Under the pieces are notes generated by a model. It saw only the letters and a list, made by a program, of their open reading frames with translations. It searched no databases and had not been told where the DNA came from. DNA of 64,000 nt from Alteromonas marina (GTDB lineage Bacteria > Pseudomonadota > Gammaproteobacteria > Enterobacterales > Alteromonadaceae): assembly GCF_000808575.1 (NCBI RefSeq), contig NZ_JWLW01000012.1, forward strand, positions 124,001-188,000. The letters are read 5' to 3'. A program made the position numbers and the translations under genes. The stretch's first letter is position 1; every line of letters begins with the position of its first letter. Below, one piece after another: positions 1-10,506 of the stretch.

Positions 1-1140
1 CGCATTGCCATCACCGTCGGTTGCACCAGCGCAAAGTGCTGAAGCAAAGTTTGAAACATCACCTGGGCCTGCAGGGAAACCATCAGTGAACGGTGCGATG
101 AAGCCACCAGAAATGTCTGAAATACGGAATTTGTTTAATAAGAACAAGTTCTCAGCCACTTCCAAGTCTACTTCTACACCAAATGAGTTTACTTTTGACT
201 CGATGCCGTCGCGAACGTCACGGTTTTCCGGATTGCCGAAGCTGTCGAAAGTAGAAATATTCGTATTGTACGCTGAATTCAATGCTTGCGAGCTTGCATC
301 GTAGCCTGGAACTGGGCCATATTCGCCATCACCTTTAACTAGTACTGGTGAAGGTAGGTACGTCGACACTTTGTCATCTAAGTTCTTGTAGAAGAAGCGA
401 ATGTGACCGTTGTCTAGCATCTTCGTGATATTAAATTTAACCTGACCGCCTTGGTCACCATTGTAACCAGTTTCACGAGGACCTTCACCGCCACGAGCGA
501 AACCTGCAATATGGTAATATAGGTCATCAGTGATTTCGCCACCGTAGCGGAAATCTAAACGAAACTCTTCATAGTCAACACCGAACGATGTACCGATAGC
601 ACCACCAGCTACTTCACCAGTGTTGCTAATCATGTTGATTACGCCGCCAGGCGAGTTACTTGCAAACGTTGACGCTGAACCACCACGTACAGCTTCTACA
701 TTAGCTACAGACCAGTCGTAGCGTAAGAAGTTGTCTGCATTACCGAAGTTGATGTCACCGTATTCCAACACAGGTAGGCCATCTTCATGTAGTTGCAGGA
801 ACTTTGAGCCACCTGTAGCAAGTGGAATACCGCGAATAGTTATGTTTGCATTACCGCCACCACCAGATGATTCAGCACGAATACCAGGCAGCGCACGGAA
901 AACCTCAGCGGTAGAACGTGGTGCAAGTTTAACAATGTCTTCCTCGTCAAACGCGCTTACAGAAACACTTGCTTCTTGCATAGTTGCGCCACCAGGTGCA
1001 GCAGTCACAACGATTTGTTCAAACTTTTCTTTCGACTTTTTGTCAGCGTCCGATGTCGCAGCTTCTTGAGCGACAGCCGCTCCAGAAAGCGCAGTGCAAA
1101 CGGCAAGAGTCAGTGCGTTGAGTGTGTGATGTTTTTTCAT
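1..1140 (-). CDS. TonB-dependent receptor, N-terminal part (partial)
   Basis: Outer-membrane TonB-dependent receptor for ligand uptake. The reading frame is open from the ATG at 1138-1140 to the left edge, so only about 380 N-terminal residues are present and most of the barrel is missing. It starts MKKHHTLNALTLAVCTAL, a signal peptide ending near AVAQE, followed by the TonB-box-like EQIVVTAA and a plug domain with ITIRGIP, VEAVRGGSAS and SPGGVINMI, all typical of the family. GGAG sits just upstream of the ATG. A perfect 14-bp palindrome lies 86 bp upstream of the start and recurs in front of the GH97 remnant at 14778, which suggests an alpha-glucan or maltodextrin role. The substrate is inference only. 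Confidence 0.9.
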   Translation of the reverse strand, partial: MKKHHTLNALTLAVCTALSGAAVAQEAATSDADKKSKEKFEQIVVTAAPGGATMQEASVSVSAFDEEDIVKLAPRSTAEVFRALPGIRAESSGGGGNANITIRGIPLATGGSKFLQLHEDGLPVLEYGDINFGNADNFLRYDWSVANVEAVRGGSASTFASNSPGGVINMISNTGEVAGGAIGTSFGVDYEEFRLDFRYGGEITDDLYYHIAGFARGGEGPRETGYNGDQGGQVKFNITKMLDNGHIRFFYKNLDDKVSTYLPSPVLVKGDGEYGPVPGYDASSQALNSAYNTNISTFDSFGNPENRDVRDGIESKVNSFGVEVDLEVAENLFLLNKFRISDISGGFIAPFTDGFPAGPGDVSNFASALCAGATDGDGNA

Positions 1141-1798
1141 GTTTTTCTCCGGCAATGTGTTGGAGTTGTTAAATCCTAAGTAACCTATTTCCCTAGACTA
1201 CTAGGGTGGATGACAACACAACAAGCTTAATCGATTAAGAATCTATAACAAAAAAACAACATTGTAAACATCCTGTGAAATAATTTTTTATAGACTTTAG
1301 TGCGAATACTCCAGATGTTAACAATTTTAAGGGAATGAAGAGCCAAGGACTTTTTTCGATGATTTGGCTGAGTAAAAAATATCGATTAAGTTAATTTAAT
1401 CGTAGTGAAATATAATTTATAAAGTGCAAAATTAGCTATTAATTTACCGGCAACGTTTATCGTATGAACTTTAGTTTTATTTAAAGCTATATGACGAAAG
1501 GCATACTATATTGCTATGGTTAACTACTGTGGTGTTGAGACCTTTTGGTCTTTGATGTACATTTTTTAGGCTGTCCACATGCAGTTTAAAAAAAAGAGAA
1601 ATTATAACCCATTGTTTCTAAAGTTAAATTTTTAACGCTGTAAAAAAGGCACGCTAGTGTTCCATAAAGGAGCCAAGTTTGTAGGCTAAATATCATTAGG
1701 CCCAAATAGAAGATAGTTAATAATTGTACTGAAGGGGTATCTACATTCTCTGACCCGCATTATGTGCACCATACGCATTACTTATAGGTTTCAACAGG
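1141..1798. other. Intergenic region, 658 bp
   Basis: AT-rich stretch between the divergent receptor and GGDEF/EAL genes. Besides the palindrome at 1226-1239 it holds a second imperfect inverted repeat at 1383-1402 (CGATTAA arms around gTTAAt). No open reading frame with coding character was seen. Confidence 0.6.
1226..1239. promoter_or_regulatory. LacI-type palindrome upstream of the receptor
   Basis: CTTAATCGATTAAG is a perfect 14-bp palindrome with a central CG, the usual architecture of LacI/PurR-family operators. It lies upstream of the receptor gene starting at 1140 and is identical to the site at 14845-14858 upstream of the GH97 remnant. Binding by a LacI-family maltose-type regulator is inferred; no regulator gene for it is certain in this window. 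Confidence 0.5.
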
Positions 1799-3817
1799 TT
1801 GAGTATACAAAACGACTTTATCTCGAAGATTGAAATAGAGAGAGACACAACTGACATGCTGATAGGCAACAGCTTTATCGGCTTTTTAATGACTGTTTTC
1901 GCCTTTTCGGGGCTCGTTTTCTTCTTTGATAACGTTGACCCATCGACGTTCACACACAAGCTACAAGTGTGGGCTGCTATGGTTAGCGTTTGTGTAGCCC
2001 GCCTGATGGACTCTCTTTACTGGCGCGTCAAGTTAGCCGGAAAGCCCTATAATCCTCGCCCCGCGTTAATACGATTTTCCGTTGGTCTCTATGTTACTGG
2101 AACGATTTGGGCGCTTTATTCTGTCCTTTTTTATCAGACCATGGCCACCATTGAGCTTGCGGCAACTATGGTGGTACTTGCAGCCATGGCTGGAGGCGCA
2201 GGAACAGTGCTATCACCAGATAAAAACCTTGCAGGGTTTTATTCAACAGCGCTTTTAGTGCCCATGTCATTGTGCGCAATATTCGACGAGCAAGGCGATT
2301 TTTTTATTTTAGGTATTCTGGGCCTAGTTTTTTGGTTTGGTATCTTTATGAGTGCGTTTCGTTACAACAGTTTTTTTATAAGTACGCTTCACCTTAAAGC
2401 AAAAAACAATAGCTTAGTGGAACAAATGAAGGTTGAACGTAGTGAAACAGAAAAAGTAAATCAACTGCTTGTAGCGTCTAACGAAAAACTTGATGCGTCA
2501 AATGCAAATCTTGAAGCCGAAGTTGAACGACGAACCGCTGAACTTTACCGACTATCCAATAGAGACCCGTTAACTAATTTACTCAATCGAAATGGATTTT
2601 TAAAATACCTGAATAACTTACTCGACACTACCCGCGCGCTTGATAACTCATTGGCACTCTTATTCATCGACTTAGATGGGTTTAAGCAGGTAAACGATAG
2701 TTTAGGCCATAAGATCGGTGACATTGTACTAGCCGAAATTGCAAACAGGTTACGTAACTACACAGAGGAAAACCATCTTGGAAGGTGGGGCGGCGATGAA
2801 TTTGTCTCAGTTATTCCCTACGCTAACATCGACACGGCTAAAGCGGTGGCCCATGCAATGCGCAGCGGTATCACCATTCCGATAATTGCTAACGATAACC
2901 AAATCACCCTTGATGCTACGATTGGCATCGCTATGTTTCCTGAACATGGCGAAACGGCTGTTGATCTGATTCAGCAGGCGGATTTGACCATGTACGATCA
3001 AAAACGCCAGCAGCGTGGCTCTGTAGGCGTTTTCAGCGAAGCACTTCACAAGGATATAAAGCGAGAGCAGCAACTTTGCGAGCGACTTCGCGGTGCAATA
3101 GACAATGGCGAGTTTACCGTATTTTATCAACCAATAATCGACGTCAATTCAAATACTCTCTCTTCTGTGGAAGCCTTACTTAGATGGAAGTTAGATGACG
3201 AGCATATTTCACCTGCTGTGTTTATTCCCTTAGCCGAGCGCGGCGGGCTCATGCCTGAAATAGGAGCATGGGTATTGAATCGCGCACTCATAGACCTATC
3301 CCACTGGCAGTTTAAACAAGGCCTTGCAATATCTATTAACGTGTCAGTTTCTCAACTTCTTGATGATAGTTTTTTAAAAACGCTAGACAATACACTTAAA
3401 TCTACTCAGATTTCATCTGAGCGATTACATCTAGAGATTACCGAGAGTGTTTTCGCGAGCAATAAAGAAGTGGTGAGCGTAAAAGTCAATGAACTCGTGG
3501 CTCGAGGCATTAAGGTCTCTATTGATGATTTTGGCACTGGTTACTCATCGTTAAGCCGCCTACAATCTATGCCCTGCGATTTTATTAAAATTGACCGCTC
3601 TTTTGTACAGAATAGCTCTGAAGAGAGTGATACCATAATAAGAGCAACACTTTTAATGGCAAAAGAGTTTGGCTGTAAAACTATTGCAGAAGGGATCGAG
3701 ACAGAGGAGCAAAAACAACACCTTGCTTCACTGGGAACCGATTACCTGCAAGGTTTTTATTTTGCTAAGCCTATGAATGCCAGCGACCTTATCTCTTGGT
3801 ATAACGAAAACTATTAA
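1799..3817 (+). CDS. Membrane-bound GGDEF/EAL cyclic-di-GMP protein
   Basis: Probable bifunctional cyclic-di-GMP enzyme (diguanylate cyclase plus phosphodiesterase). The N-terminal ~200 residues hold several hydrophobic segments forming a membrane sensor. A coiled coil follows (about 205-250, ending [13 protein letters not shown]), then a GGDEF domain with intact GGDEF near residue 331 and an EAL domain with EALLRW near 457, [10 protein letters not shown], and AEGIET near the end. Both active-site signatures look intact, so either activity is possible. The chosen TTG start at 1799 gives the longest frame; an ATG at 1856 (residue 20) is an alternative, and no strong ribosome-binding site decides. 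The stop lies 5 bp before tdk, so the two are probably cotranscribed. Confidence 0.92.
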   Translation: MSIQNDFISKIEIERDTTDMLIGNSFIGFLMTVFAFSGLVFFFDNVDPSTFTHKLQVWAAMVSVCVARLMDSLYWRVKLAGKPYNPRPALIRFSVGLYVTGTIWALYSVLFYQTMATIELAATMVVLAAMAGGAGTVLSPDKNLAGFYSTALLVPMSLCAIFDEQGDFFILGILGLVFWFGIFMSAFRYNSFFISTLHLKAKNNSLVEQMKVERSETEKVNQLLVASNEKLDASNANLEAEVERRTAELYRLSNRDPLTNLLNRNGFLKYLNNLLDTTRALDNSLALLFIDLDGFKQVNDSLGHKIGDIVLAEIANRLRNYTEENHLGRWGGDEFVSVIPYANIDTAKAVAHAMRSGITIPIIANDNQITLDATIGIAMFPEHGETAVDLIQQADLTMYDQKRQQRGSVGVFSEALHKDIKREQQLCERLRGAIDNGEFTVFYQPIIDVNSNTLSSVEALLRWKLDDEHISPAVFIPLAERGGLMPEIGAWVLNRALIDLSHWQFKQGLAISINVSVSQLLDDSFLKTLDNTLKSTQISSERLHLEITESVFASNKEVVSVKVNELVARGIKVSIDDFGTGYSSLSRLQSMPCDFIKIDRSFVQNSSEESDTIIRATLLMAKEFGCKTIAEGIETEEQKQHLASLGTDYLQGFYFAKPMNASDLISWYNENY

Positions 3818-3822
3818 TCACC

Positions 3823-4401
3823 ATGGCTCAACTTTATTTTTATTACTCTGCAATGAATGCAGGGAAGTCTACCTCATTACTTCAATCGGCTTATAACTAC
3901 CGTGAACGCGGCATGCATTCCGTCATTTATACTGCAGCGCTTGATGATCGATACGGCGTAGGAAAAGTCACGTCTCGTATCGGCTTGCAAGCCGATGCCA
4001 AGCTATATGCAAAAGGCGATGATCTATTTGCCTCAATTTGCAGAGACTGTGAAGCGTTGAAGCCCGACTGCATATTTATTGACGAAGCACAATTCTTAAC
4101 GAAAGCACAAGTAAAGCAGCTAGTAGATGTAGTTGATGAACTCGATGTGCCGGTACTTGCTTATGGCTTACGTACCGACTTTTTGGGTGAAACCTTTGAA
4201 GGCAGTCACTATTTGCTGGCTTGGGCAGATAAGCTATCCGAACTAAAAACTGTTTGCCATTGCGGTAAAAAAGCAAGTTTCGTCGTCCGCTTAGATGAAA
4301 ACGGAAACGCTGTAAAAAATGGTGACCAAGTTCAAATTGGCGGCAACGACACCTATGAGTCAATGTGTAGAAAGCATTTTAAAGAACTGGTTTGGGACTG
4401 A
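3823..4401 (+). CDS. tdk: Thymidine kinase (type II)
   Basis: Phosphorylates thymidine to dTMP with ATP in the pyrimidine salvage pathway. At 192 residues it has normal type II TK length. The P-loop MNAGKST is near residue 13, the Walker-B-like DEAQFL near residue 87, and a zinc-binding set near the C-terminus (CHCGKKA plus a downstream CRKH). The gene begins 5 bp after the GGDEF/EAL stop, so expression is probably coupled to it. The pairing has no obvious biochemical logic. Confidence 0.97.
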   Translation: MAQLYFYYSAMNAGKSTSLLQSAYNYRERGMHSVIYTAALDDRYGVGKVTSRIGLQADAKLYAKGDDLFASICRDCEALKPDCIFIDEAQFLTKAQVKQLVDVVDELDVPVLAYGLRTDFLGETFEGSHYLLAWADKLSELKTVCHCGKKASFVVRLDENGNAVKNGDQVQIGGNDTYESMCRKHFKELVWD

Positions 4402-4765
4402 ATCCCAACATTAAGTAACCCATAAAAAGGTCAGTGGTCACTGAGTATTTTAAATGTTGCGGGCTCTAACATTTATTGCCCGCTTTCCTTCCAAAAAGGA
4501 GTTAAACACGACAATCAAATTTCTCTCGCTCTCTTCTCCACTTTCGACTAATCAGTGTCACCCAAGCTCGTTCAGCACATTCCAACATCAACAAAAAGCA
4601 TTAAGGCTGAGAATAAATTAATTTACATCATAACTATAGAGTTTTTCTTAAAAAATTTTACTTAAACAATTAAGAAAAGCACTTGCGCCTTTTTAAAACT
4701 GATACTACTGTTAAGAGGATGTAAATAATAAACCTTTTTTTAACGCACTCAGCAAGGTATCACCC
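4402..4765. other. Intergenic region with hairpin and CTTAA/TTAAG repeat
   Basis: Between tdk and the next receptor. A 6-bp GC-rich hairpin (GCGGGC 4459-4464, GCCCGC 4478-4483) followed by a pyrimidine-rich stretch may end the tdk transcript. At 4661-4674, CTTAAACAATTAAG has the same arms as the palindrome CTTAATCGATTAAG found at 1226 and 14845 but a different centre, and is a weak operator candidate about 90 bp before the receptor start. No gene seen. Confidence 0.5.
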
Positions 4766-7669
4766 ATGAAACACACCAGTACGTTTAAACCGGCTTTAAT
4801 TGCTATTTCGATTGCTGCTGCACTTAACAGCGGAACAGTTGTAGCACAAGACACACCTGATGACGAAAAAGTAGAAGTTATTCAAGTTTCCGGTATCCGA
4901 GGCTCTTTAATGCGGGCACAAGCGGTTAAAATGGACAACGATTCTATCGTTGAGGCCATTTCCGCGGAAGACATCGGTAAACTTCCAGACTCATCAATCG
5001 CAGAATCACTCGCCCGCTTGCCCGGTCTTTCAGGTGAGCGTGTGGGTGGAAGAACGTCTGGTATTTCTGTACGTGGTTTTAAAGAAGACTTCACCGGCAC
5101 CTCGTTGAACGGACGAGAGCTGATCGGCATTGGTGATAACCGTGGCGTAGAGTACGACTTATACCCTGCTGAAATCATGACTGGTGCCACAATTTACAAA
5201 ACCTCTGACGCTTCGCTGATTGTCCAAGGTATTGGCGGTACCGTTGACCTTCAAACAGTACGCCCGCTCGCAGCTCAAGAAACGCTTACCGTCACTGGTG
5301 TTTATGAGTTGGGTGGCAATGATTCGGATAACCCCGAGTTTGATAATAGCGGCAATCGTTTTGCCCTATCCTTCGTAGAAAAGTTTGCAGATGACACGGT
5401 AGGTCTCGCGCTTGCCATTGCATCAACGGAATCCCCCAGAAACGAGAGAAAATACGGTGTTTGGGGATATGGTGAGAATGACGATGGTAAGGTGCTTCCA
5501 TTTGGTTTAGACACTCAGGCCATTAGCCGCGTGCTAGAACGCGACACGATTTCAGCCATTCTTCAATGGCGTCCCACCGATAGACTAGACATTGTTTTTG
5601 ATGCGCTAGATATTGATTATTCCGACTCAGGTGTGATTCGCGGTTTCATCGAACCCTTCGCTGCGGCAAATGTAAGCGGTACAGGCATTAACAACTCGGG
5701 CACGCAAGTTAACGTGAATCCAGTACTGCGTACAGATCCCGCGCAAAAAGATGGCGAGCTTCAAACCTTCGGTTTAAATATCAAATACGACATAACCGAT
5801 GAGTGGTCACTCACACTAGACGTGGCAGACAGTGAATCGAACAAACGCGACTTGCGTGGTGAATCATACGCTGGTTTAGCTCGGTCTGGTGCGCTTGGTG
5901 AGGGGCAGCTGGGTTCACGTCAGTTCCAAATGAGTACGGACGGTATTTTCTTTACCGACAGCAGCGGTCTTGACGCTTTTTCTGACCCAGACTTGCTTCA
6001 GTTGGCTGGCCCTCAAGTTTGGGGTGGCGGTATGGCTAACATTGCTGATCAGTTCACCACCGATGCTTTACAGGCTAATGGCCAACCCTACAGCTATTTC
6101 AACGCTCAAGATGGCTTCCTGAACTTTGCCGATTTTGAAGAAGAACTGACCACAATTCGCTTCGAGGCTATAGGCTATGTAGACTGGGGAATATTTAACA
6201 CTTTTACGGCCGGCGTAAACTATAGCGACCGATACAAAGCAAAAGATAACAAAGGTTTCTTCGCAACCGCATCATCTTATCCATTTTCTGAAGCGATCCC
6301 TGAGCAGTATCTGTACAACGGCTTAGCTGACTTAACCTGGGCTGGCATGGGTTACGTTGTAGCCTACGACGGCTTTGCCCCTTACAACGATGGCGAATAT
6401 ACGCTCAATGATGCAGGGCTTCTAGAGCCCGATCGTTTAGGCGATACCTACACCATTGATGAAGAAGTAACTACATTATACGCCCAGCTAGACTTTGAGA
6501 CTGAAGTCCAAGGTTTCAATGTAAAAGGCAACGTGGGTGCACAATATGTACAAACGGACCAAAGCTCAACGGGTTTCATTGGTATTGTAGGCCCGAACTT
6601 TGCCGTTTGTGACGACGATGGCAACCAAGTGGTTGATGCGGACTGTATTATTACGGATGGCGATGATTACTCTCACTTCCTACCTAGCCTGAACGTAAGT
6701 GTCGAACTTAATGAGAATCGTTACTTGCGTTTGGCGGCATCGAAAACCATTAGTCGAGCGCGTATCGATCAAATGAAAGCATCAGGCTTTGTTAAGTTTG
6801 ATCAAAATATTGAGCTGATTGCCACAGAAAATTCTGAGGCAGCGGTGAGAGAGTTTGGCTCCCCTTGGTCTAAATTTACAGGTAACCCAACGCTTCGTCC
6901 GTTAGAAGCCAACAACTTTGACATTTCATTTGAAAATTACTTCGATGAAGAAGGCTATGTTTCGATTGCGCTTTTCTATAAAGATTTGGTTAATTGGACC
7001 CGCGACGGTAACCAGCTTATTGATTTCACGAATGACGCAACCAATGACGGTGCTAATTACTTCATTCCTGGATTCCATGACAGAATCGTAGACGTTGCTG
7101 GTAACTACGGCCCGCAAGACACGCCTTACGAAGTGGGCGATTTAGTTACACCACCAGACCAAGGCTTCTATTCGTTCTTCGAGGATGGCCTAAAAGGTGA
7201 AATGAAAGGGGTTGAGCTAACGGCCAATGTTCCTTTGAGAATGCTTACTGACTCTCTGGATGGATTCGGTATTGCCGCTTCTGCAACAATCCTAGATGCA
7301 GAGCTTGAAGATGGCACAGCCATTCCAGGCCAATCAGACAATACGTACAGCGTTACAGCGTACTATGAGATGAACGGCTTCGAGATTAGGGTTGCGGCAA
7401 CCGATCGTTCTGAGTTCCTTACATATCAGCGTGGTGGTTCAAACAAAATTGAGCCAGCAACTCGTAACGCCGTTACCCAAGTAGATGCTCAAATCAGCTA
7501 CGATTTTGCAGATAGTGGAATTGAGTATTTAGAAGGGCTAAGAGTGTCGTTACAAGGCGTCAACCTTACTGATGAGAAAGAAGAAACCATTGATGATGCG
7601 GGCATTGTTACGCTTCGCCGCGAGTTTGGTCCTTCTTATATGTTAAACCTTAACTATTCGTTCTATTAA
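4766..7669 (+). CDS. TonB-dependent receptor (Xanthomonas/Caulobacter type)
   Basis: Large outer-membrane receptor (967 residues) of the type common in carbohydrate-uptake loci of Alteromonadales. It has an N-terminal signal peptide ending near VVAQD, a TonB-box-like EVIQVSGIR, a plug with IAESLARLPGLSG and GISVRGF, and a C-terminal barrel ending in the aromatic NYSFY needed for outer-membrane insertion. AAGG lies 8 bp before the ATG. A flavin-dependent halogenase follows 151 bp downstream on the same strand and a LacI regulator is convergent after it. Receptor, halogenase and LacI genes commonly co-occur in such islands. Substrate unknown; no hydrolase gene is in the cluster. Confidence 0.93.
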   Translation: MKHTSTFKPALIAISIAAALNSGTVVAQDTPDDEKVEVIQVSGIRGSLMRAQAVKMDNDSIVEAISAEDIGKLPDSSIAESLARLPGLSGERVGGRTSGISVRGFKEDFTGTSLNGRELIGIGDNRGVEYDLYPAEIMTGATIYKTSDASLIVQGIGGTVDLQTVRPLAAQETLTVTGVYELGGNDSDNPEFDNSGNRFALSFVEKFADDTVGLALAIASTESPRNERKYGVWGYGENDDGKVLPFGLDTQAISRVLERDTISAILQWRPTDRLDIVFDALDIDYSDSGVIRGFIEPFAAANVSGTGINNSGTQVNVNPVLRTDPAQKDGELQTFGLNIKYDITDEWSLTLDVADSESNKRDLRGESYAGLARSGALGEGQLGSRQFQMSTDGIFFTDSSGLDAFSDPDLLQLAGPQVWGGGMANIADQFTTDALQANGQPYSYFNAQDGFLNFADFEEELTTIRFEAIGYVDWGIFNTFTAGVNYSDRYKAKDNKGFFATASSYPFSEAIPEQYLYNGLADLTWAGMGYVVAYDGFAPYNDGEYTLNDAGLLEPDRLGDTYTIDEEVTTLYAQLDFETEVQGFNVKGNVGAQYVQTDQSSTGFIGIVGPNFAVCDDDGNQVVDADCIITDGDDYSHFLPSLNVSVELNENRYLRLAASKTISRARIDQMKASGFVKFDQNIELIATENSEAAVREFGSPWSKFTGNPTLRPLEANNFDISFENYFDEEGYVSIALFYKDLVNWTRDGNQLIDFTNDATNDGANYFIPGFHDRIVDVAGNYGPQDTPYEVGDLVTPPDQGFYSFFEDGLKGEMKGVELTANVPLRMLTDSLDGFGIAASATILDAELEDGTAIPGQSDNTYSVTAYYEMNGFEIRVAATDRSEFLTYQRGGSNKIEPATRNAVTQVDAQISYDFADSGIEYLEGLRVSLQGVNLTDEKEETIDDAGIVTLRREFGPSYMLNLNYSFY

Positions 7670-7736
7670 AAGGGTTCATCCCTGTTGAACGTACGCAAAT
7701 AATGGCACGCATCTTTAGACAGTGGATACGTGCCTT

Positions 7737-7769
7737 GCATTACTGCCATGTAAAGTGTGGCAGTAATGC
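7737..7769 (+). other. 12-bp stem-loop between receptor and halogenase
   Basis: GCATTACTGCCA (7737-7748) is perfectly complementary to TGGCAGTAATGC (7758-7769) around a 9-nt loop. No long T run follows, so it looks more like a transcript-processing, stabilising or partial-termination hairpin than a full terminator. It could set the expression ratio of receptor to halogenase. Confidence 0.55.
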
Positions 7770-7820
7770 GCATCTCTGACATTGTTTTATTTTCATCCTT
7801 CGTTTATTACAGAGCCTTTA

Positions 7821-9323
7821 ATGACAACACCACACCGCATTGTGATTGCTGGGGGCGGCACAGCAGGTTGGATGGCTGCCAACCTCTTAGCGCATCGCTG
7901 GGCTAATCAAGCTGTCACCATTACACTCATAGAATCGGAAGACATTGGCACAATAGGCGTAGGCGAGGGCTCAACGCCAACTCTCAAGCGATTCTTTCAG
8001 ACCCTTAATATTCCTGAGTATGACTGGATGGAAGAGTGCCAAGCCACGTATAAAGTCAATATCAAATTCACGGGATGGAGTGGCAATAATTCACACAGCT
8101 ACTCTCACCCTTTTATTAGCCAGCTAGATATTTTTAGCGAACGGGCATTTCACGTTAACGCCTTAACCAGAAGACTGGGGCTTGATGTTGAAACTCAGCC
8201 CGATAAGTTTCTCCTGGCGGGTTATTTAGCAAAGAAAAAGCTTGCTCCTCTCCCCTCACATAATTTTCCCTTCGACATAGAATACGGCTACCACTTTGAC
8301 TCTCTCAAACTTGGGCGATTCTTACGTGAGCGCGCTAAATCAAAAGGCGTATCTCACGTTATTGGTAATATTGAATCGGTGCATACCACATCATCTGGCG
8401 ACATTTCACATCTCGTTTGTCAAGACGGACAAAAATTTGCAGGAGACCTGTTCATAGATTGCACGGGGTTTTCAGGGCTCCTTTTACAAAAGACGCTAGG
8501 CGTACCGTTTAGGGACTTTAGTGATAACCTGTTTAATGACTCGGCCGTTGTTTTGCCTACTCCTGCATGCGCTAATTTACCAGTTGAAACTGAATCGGTA
8601 GCCATGTCGAACGGTTGGCGTTGGCAGATACCGCTTCGCAACCGCACGGGAAACGGGTATGTGTATAGCAAGCAGTACCAAGAGAAAGACGCTGCAGAAT
8701 GTGAATTGCGACGCGCATTGGGGATGGAAAATACCAATGTTGAAGCAAAGCACTTGTCTATGCGCGTAGGTCAATGTGAAAGGCACTGGGAGAAAAATTG
8801 TCTTGCTCTGGGTTTGTCGCAAGGTTTTATTGAACCTTTAGAAGCTACGGCACTACACCTAGTTCAAACGAGCATCGAGCTTTTCGCGGACAACTATTCC
8901 TTTGGCGCGACAAGTGCTCAACAGAGACAGATATTTAATCAGGAAGTTTCAGAACGCTTTGAACGCGTCAGAGACTATATCGTGTGTCATTACAAGCTAA
9001 ATGGGCGCAACGACAGTGACTATTGGAGAGACAACAGAGCTAATATGAAGCTATCCGAGTCACTGCTTAGTTTACTTGATGTGTGGTACAGAAAAGGGGA
9101 TATTGTCGAGGAAATAAAACGTCAGGGTATCGGTCAACATTTCAGCACTACGTCATGGCATTGTTTGTTGTCTGGATATGGTATTTACCCGCCACCGGCA
9201 CTCAATCAGCCCGCTTCTTTGAAGGAAAGCGGCGATCTTTTCGAAGAAAAGAAACTTGCCGCATTTTTTAATCGCTGTTCGTTAAACTTTGATAAGCAAT
9301 CAACCTTATTTAGAGCGGGCTGA
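7821..9323 (+). CDS. Flavin-dependent tryptophan halogenase family protein
   Basis: Member of the FADH2-dependent tryptophan halogenase superfamily. It shows the FAD-binding GGGTAGW near the N-terminus, VGEGSTPT, the family signature WRWQIPL, a lysine in YKVNIKF aligning with the catalytic Lys of PrnA-type enzymes, and FIEPLEAT containing the conserved Glu. The frame extends back to 7782, but the ATG at 7821 (MTTPHRIVIAGG) matches the family start. True halogenation is not established: homologues next to TonB receptors in marine bacteria are mostly uncharacterised. It lies downstream of the receptor and is convergent with the LacI gene, so it probably acts on, or downstream of, the imported compound. 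Confidence 0.9.
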   Translation: MTTPHRIVIAGGGTAGWMAANLLAHRWANQAVTITLIESEDIGTIGVGEGSTPTLKRFFQTLNIPEYDWMEECQATYKVNIKFTGWSGNNSHSYSHPFISQLDIFSERAFHVNALTRRLGLDVETQPDKFLLAGYLAKKKLAPLPSHNFPFDIEYGYHFDSLKLGRFLRERAKSKGVSHVIGNIESVHTTSSGDISHLVCQDGQKFAGDLFIDCTGFSGLLLQKTLGVPFRDFSDNLFNDSAVVLPTPACANLPVETESVAMSNGWRWQIPLRNRTGNGYVYSKQYQEKDAAECELRRALGMENTNVEAKHLSMRVGQCERHWEKNCLALGLSQGFIEPLEATALHLVQTSIELFADNYSFGATSAQQRQIFNQEVSERFERVRDYIVCHYKLNGRNDSDYWRDNRANMKLSESLLSLLDVWYRKGDIVEEIKRQGIGQHFSTTSWHCLLSGYGIYPPPALNQPASLKESGDLFEEKKLAAFFNRCSLNFDKQSTLFRAG

Positions 9324-9338
9324 GCCCTAAGGCTCAGT

Positions 9339-10364
9339 CTATACAGTATCTCCAACTTGCAATTCAAAAGGCAGCGTACTCTTTGCTGTTACTTGATTAA
9401 GTAGTGCTTTTGTTGCCTCTACTCCTTTCTCACTGCTCGATTGGCAAACGGTAGTAAGGCGCGGTCGGGTCCGCTCAGCTTCTTCAATACCATCAAAACC
9501 TGTTATTTTGAGTTCTTCTGGCACCTTTATTCCCATTTCTAATGCCAAGTGTAATAACTCCAACGCTATAATATCACTCATACATAAAACAACATTAGGT
9601 CTGGGCGAGCTAGTCAATACCTCTTTAGCCGCCTGCCTCGCGAAGTGTCGATCACTTTCTGGAAGGTGCCAAATACGCTCATTGCTGACTGATATACTCT
9701 TTTCTGTTGCAGCCCTCAAATAACCGTCAAGCCTACGGTGGGCAATTGAGCTATCTACATCTATCAATGGGTTATCATAAATACGACATGTCGAAGGCGA
9801 ATCTATAAGACGAAGGCCAAAAATTGCCACGTTATCACCTTCGTTTAGTGCATGAGATGCGACGCGATACGCTGCTTCCTCATTATCAATATTAATAGAC
9901 GGCTTATCTTCAATGTCAAAATCAACCGTAACTACGGGTTTAGGCGATACCGCTAACTCACTTACCAGATTGCTATTACGAGGCTGCCCGTAACAAATGA
10001 ATCCATCAACAAAATCAACAACGTCAAGAATGCTGTCAGAGTCTCCTGCGTAAAGTAACAAGTGCTTACCATTCTCTTGGAGGGTAGAAGAAACGCCTTT
10101 GATAAAAGTACTGGCGACGGGATCACTTACCATATATGAAATGCTGTCGGCCAACACCAAAGCTACAATGTTTGACGTGCCTTTTCTTAGAATCTGCGCA
10201 GCTTTATTAGGGCCGCTATAACCAATCTTCTTACACTGCGCTAAAATCTCTTCGCGTTTTGTTTTTGATAATTGGTCTGGGCGGTTAAATGCATTTGAAA
10301 TAGTTGCAGTTGAAACGCCCAGCTGTTCCGCAACGTCTTTAAGGGTAAGTTTTGTTTTGTTCAT
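9339..10364 (-). CDS. LacI-family transcriptional regulator
   Basis: Repressor of 341 residues with an N-terminal LacI helix-turn-helix (LKDVAEQLGVSTATISNAFN, with the usual ATISN recognition helix) and a periplasmic-binding-protein-like sugar-sensing domain (ITGFDGIEEAERTRP near the C-terminus). Convergent with the halogenase; the stop codons are about 15 bp apart around the small inverted repeat CTGAGCC/GGCTCAG (9320-9337). Likely regulator of the receptor-halogenase locus. TTAAACGTTTAA upstream of it (10461-10472) may be an autoregulatory site. Ligand unknown. Confidence 0.93.
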   Translation of the reverse strand: MNKTKLTLKDVAEQLGVSTATISNAFNRPDQLSKTKREEILAQCKKIGYSGPNKAAQILRKGTSNIVALVLADSISYMVSDPVASTFIKGVSSTLQENGKHLLLYAGDSDSILDVVDFVDGFICYGQPRNSNLVSELAVSPKPVVTVDFDIEDKPSINIDNEEAAYRVASHALNEGDNVAIFGLRLIDSPSTCRIYDNPLIDVDSSIAHRRLDGYLRAATEKSISVSNERIWHLPESDRHFARQAAKEVLTSSPRPNVVLCMSDIIALELLHLALEMGIKVPEELKITGFDGIEEAERTRPRLTTVCQSSSEKGVEATKALLNQVTAKSTLPFELQVGDTV

Positions 10365-10460
10365 TAATAATTAACTCATTTAACGAAGCTTGTTACCCCA
10401 TATTGCGTGTCGAAGGGCCATAAACATTCGTTGTTACTACCCTTCGATTGTAACACCTTC

Positions 10461-10472
10461 TTAAACGTTTAA
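10461..10472. promoter_or_regulatory. Candidate LacI operator
   Basis: TTAAACGTTTAA, a perfect 12-bp palindrome centred on CG, lies about 100 bp upstream of the LacI gene start. A related AACGTTT half lies at 10484-10491. Central-CG palindromes are typical LacI-family operators, so autoregulation is plausible. It differs from CTTAATCGATTAAG found elsewhere here. Confidence 0.4.
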
Positions 10473-10506
10473 CTTAAAAATATTAACGTTTGATGTGAGT
10501 TTTATT

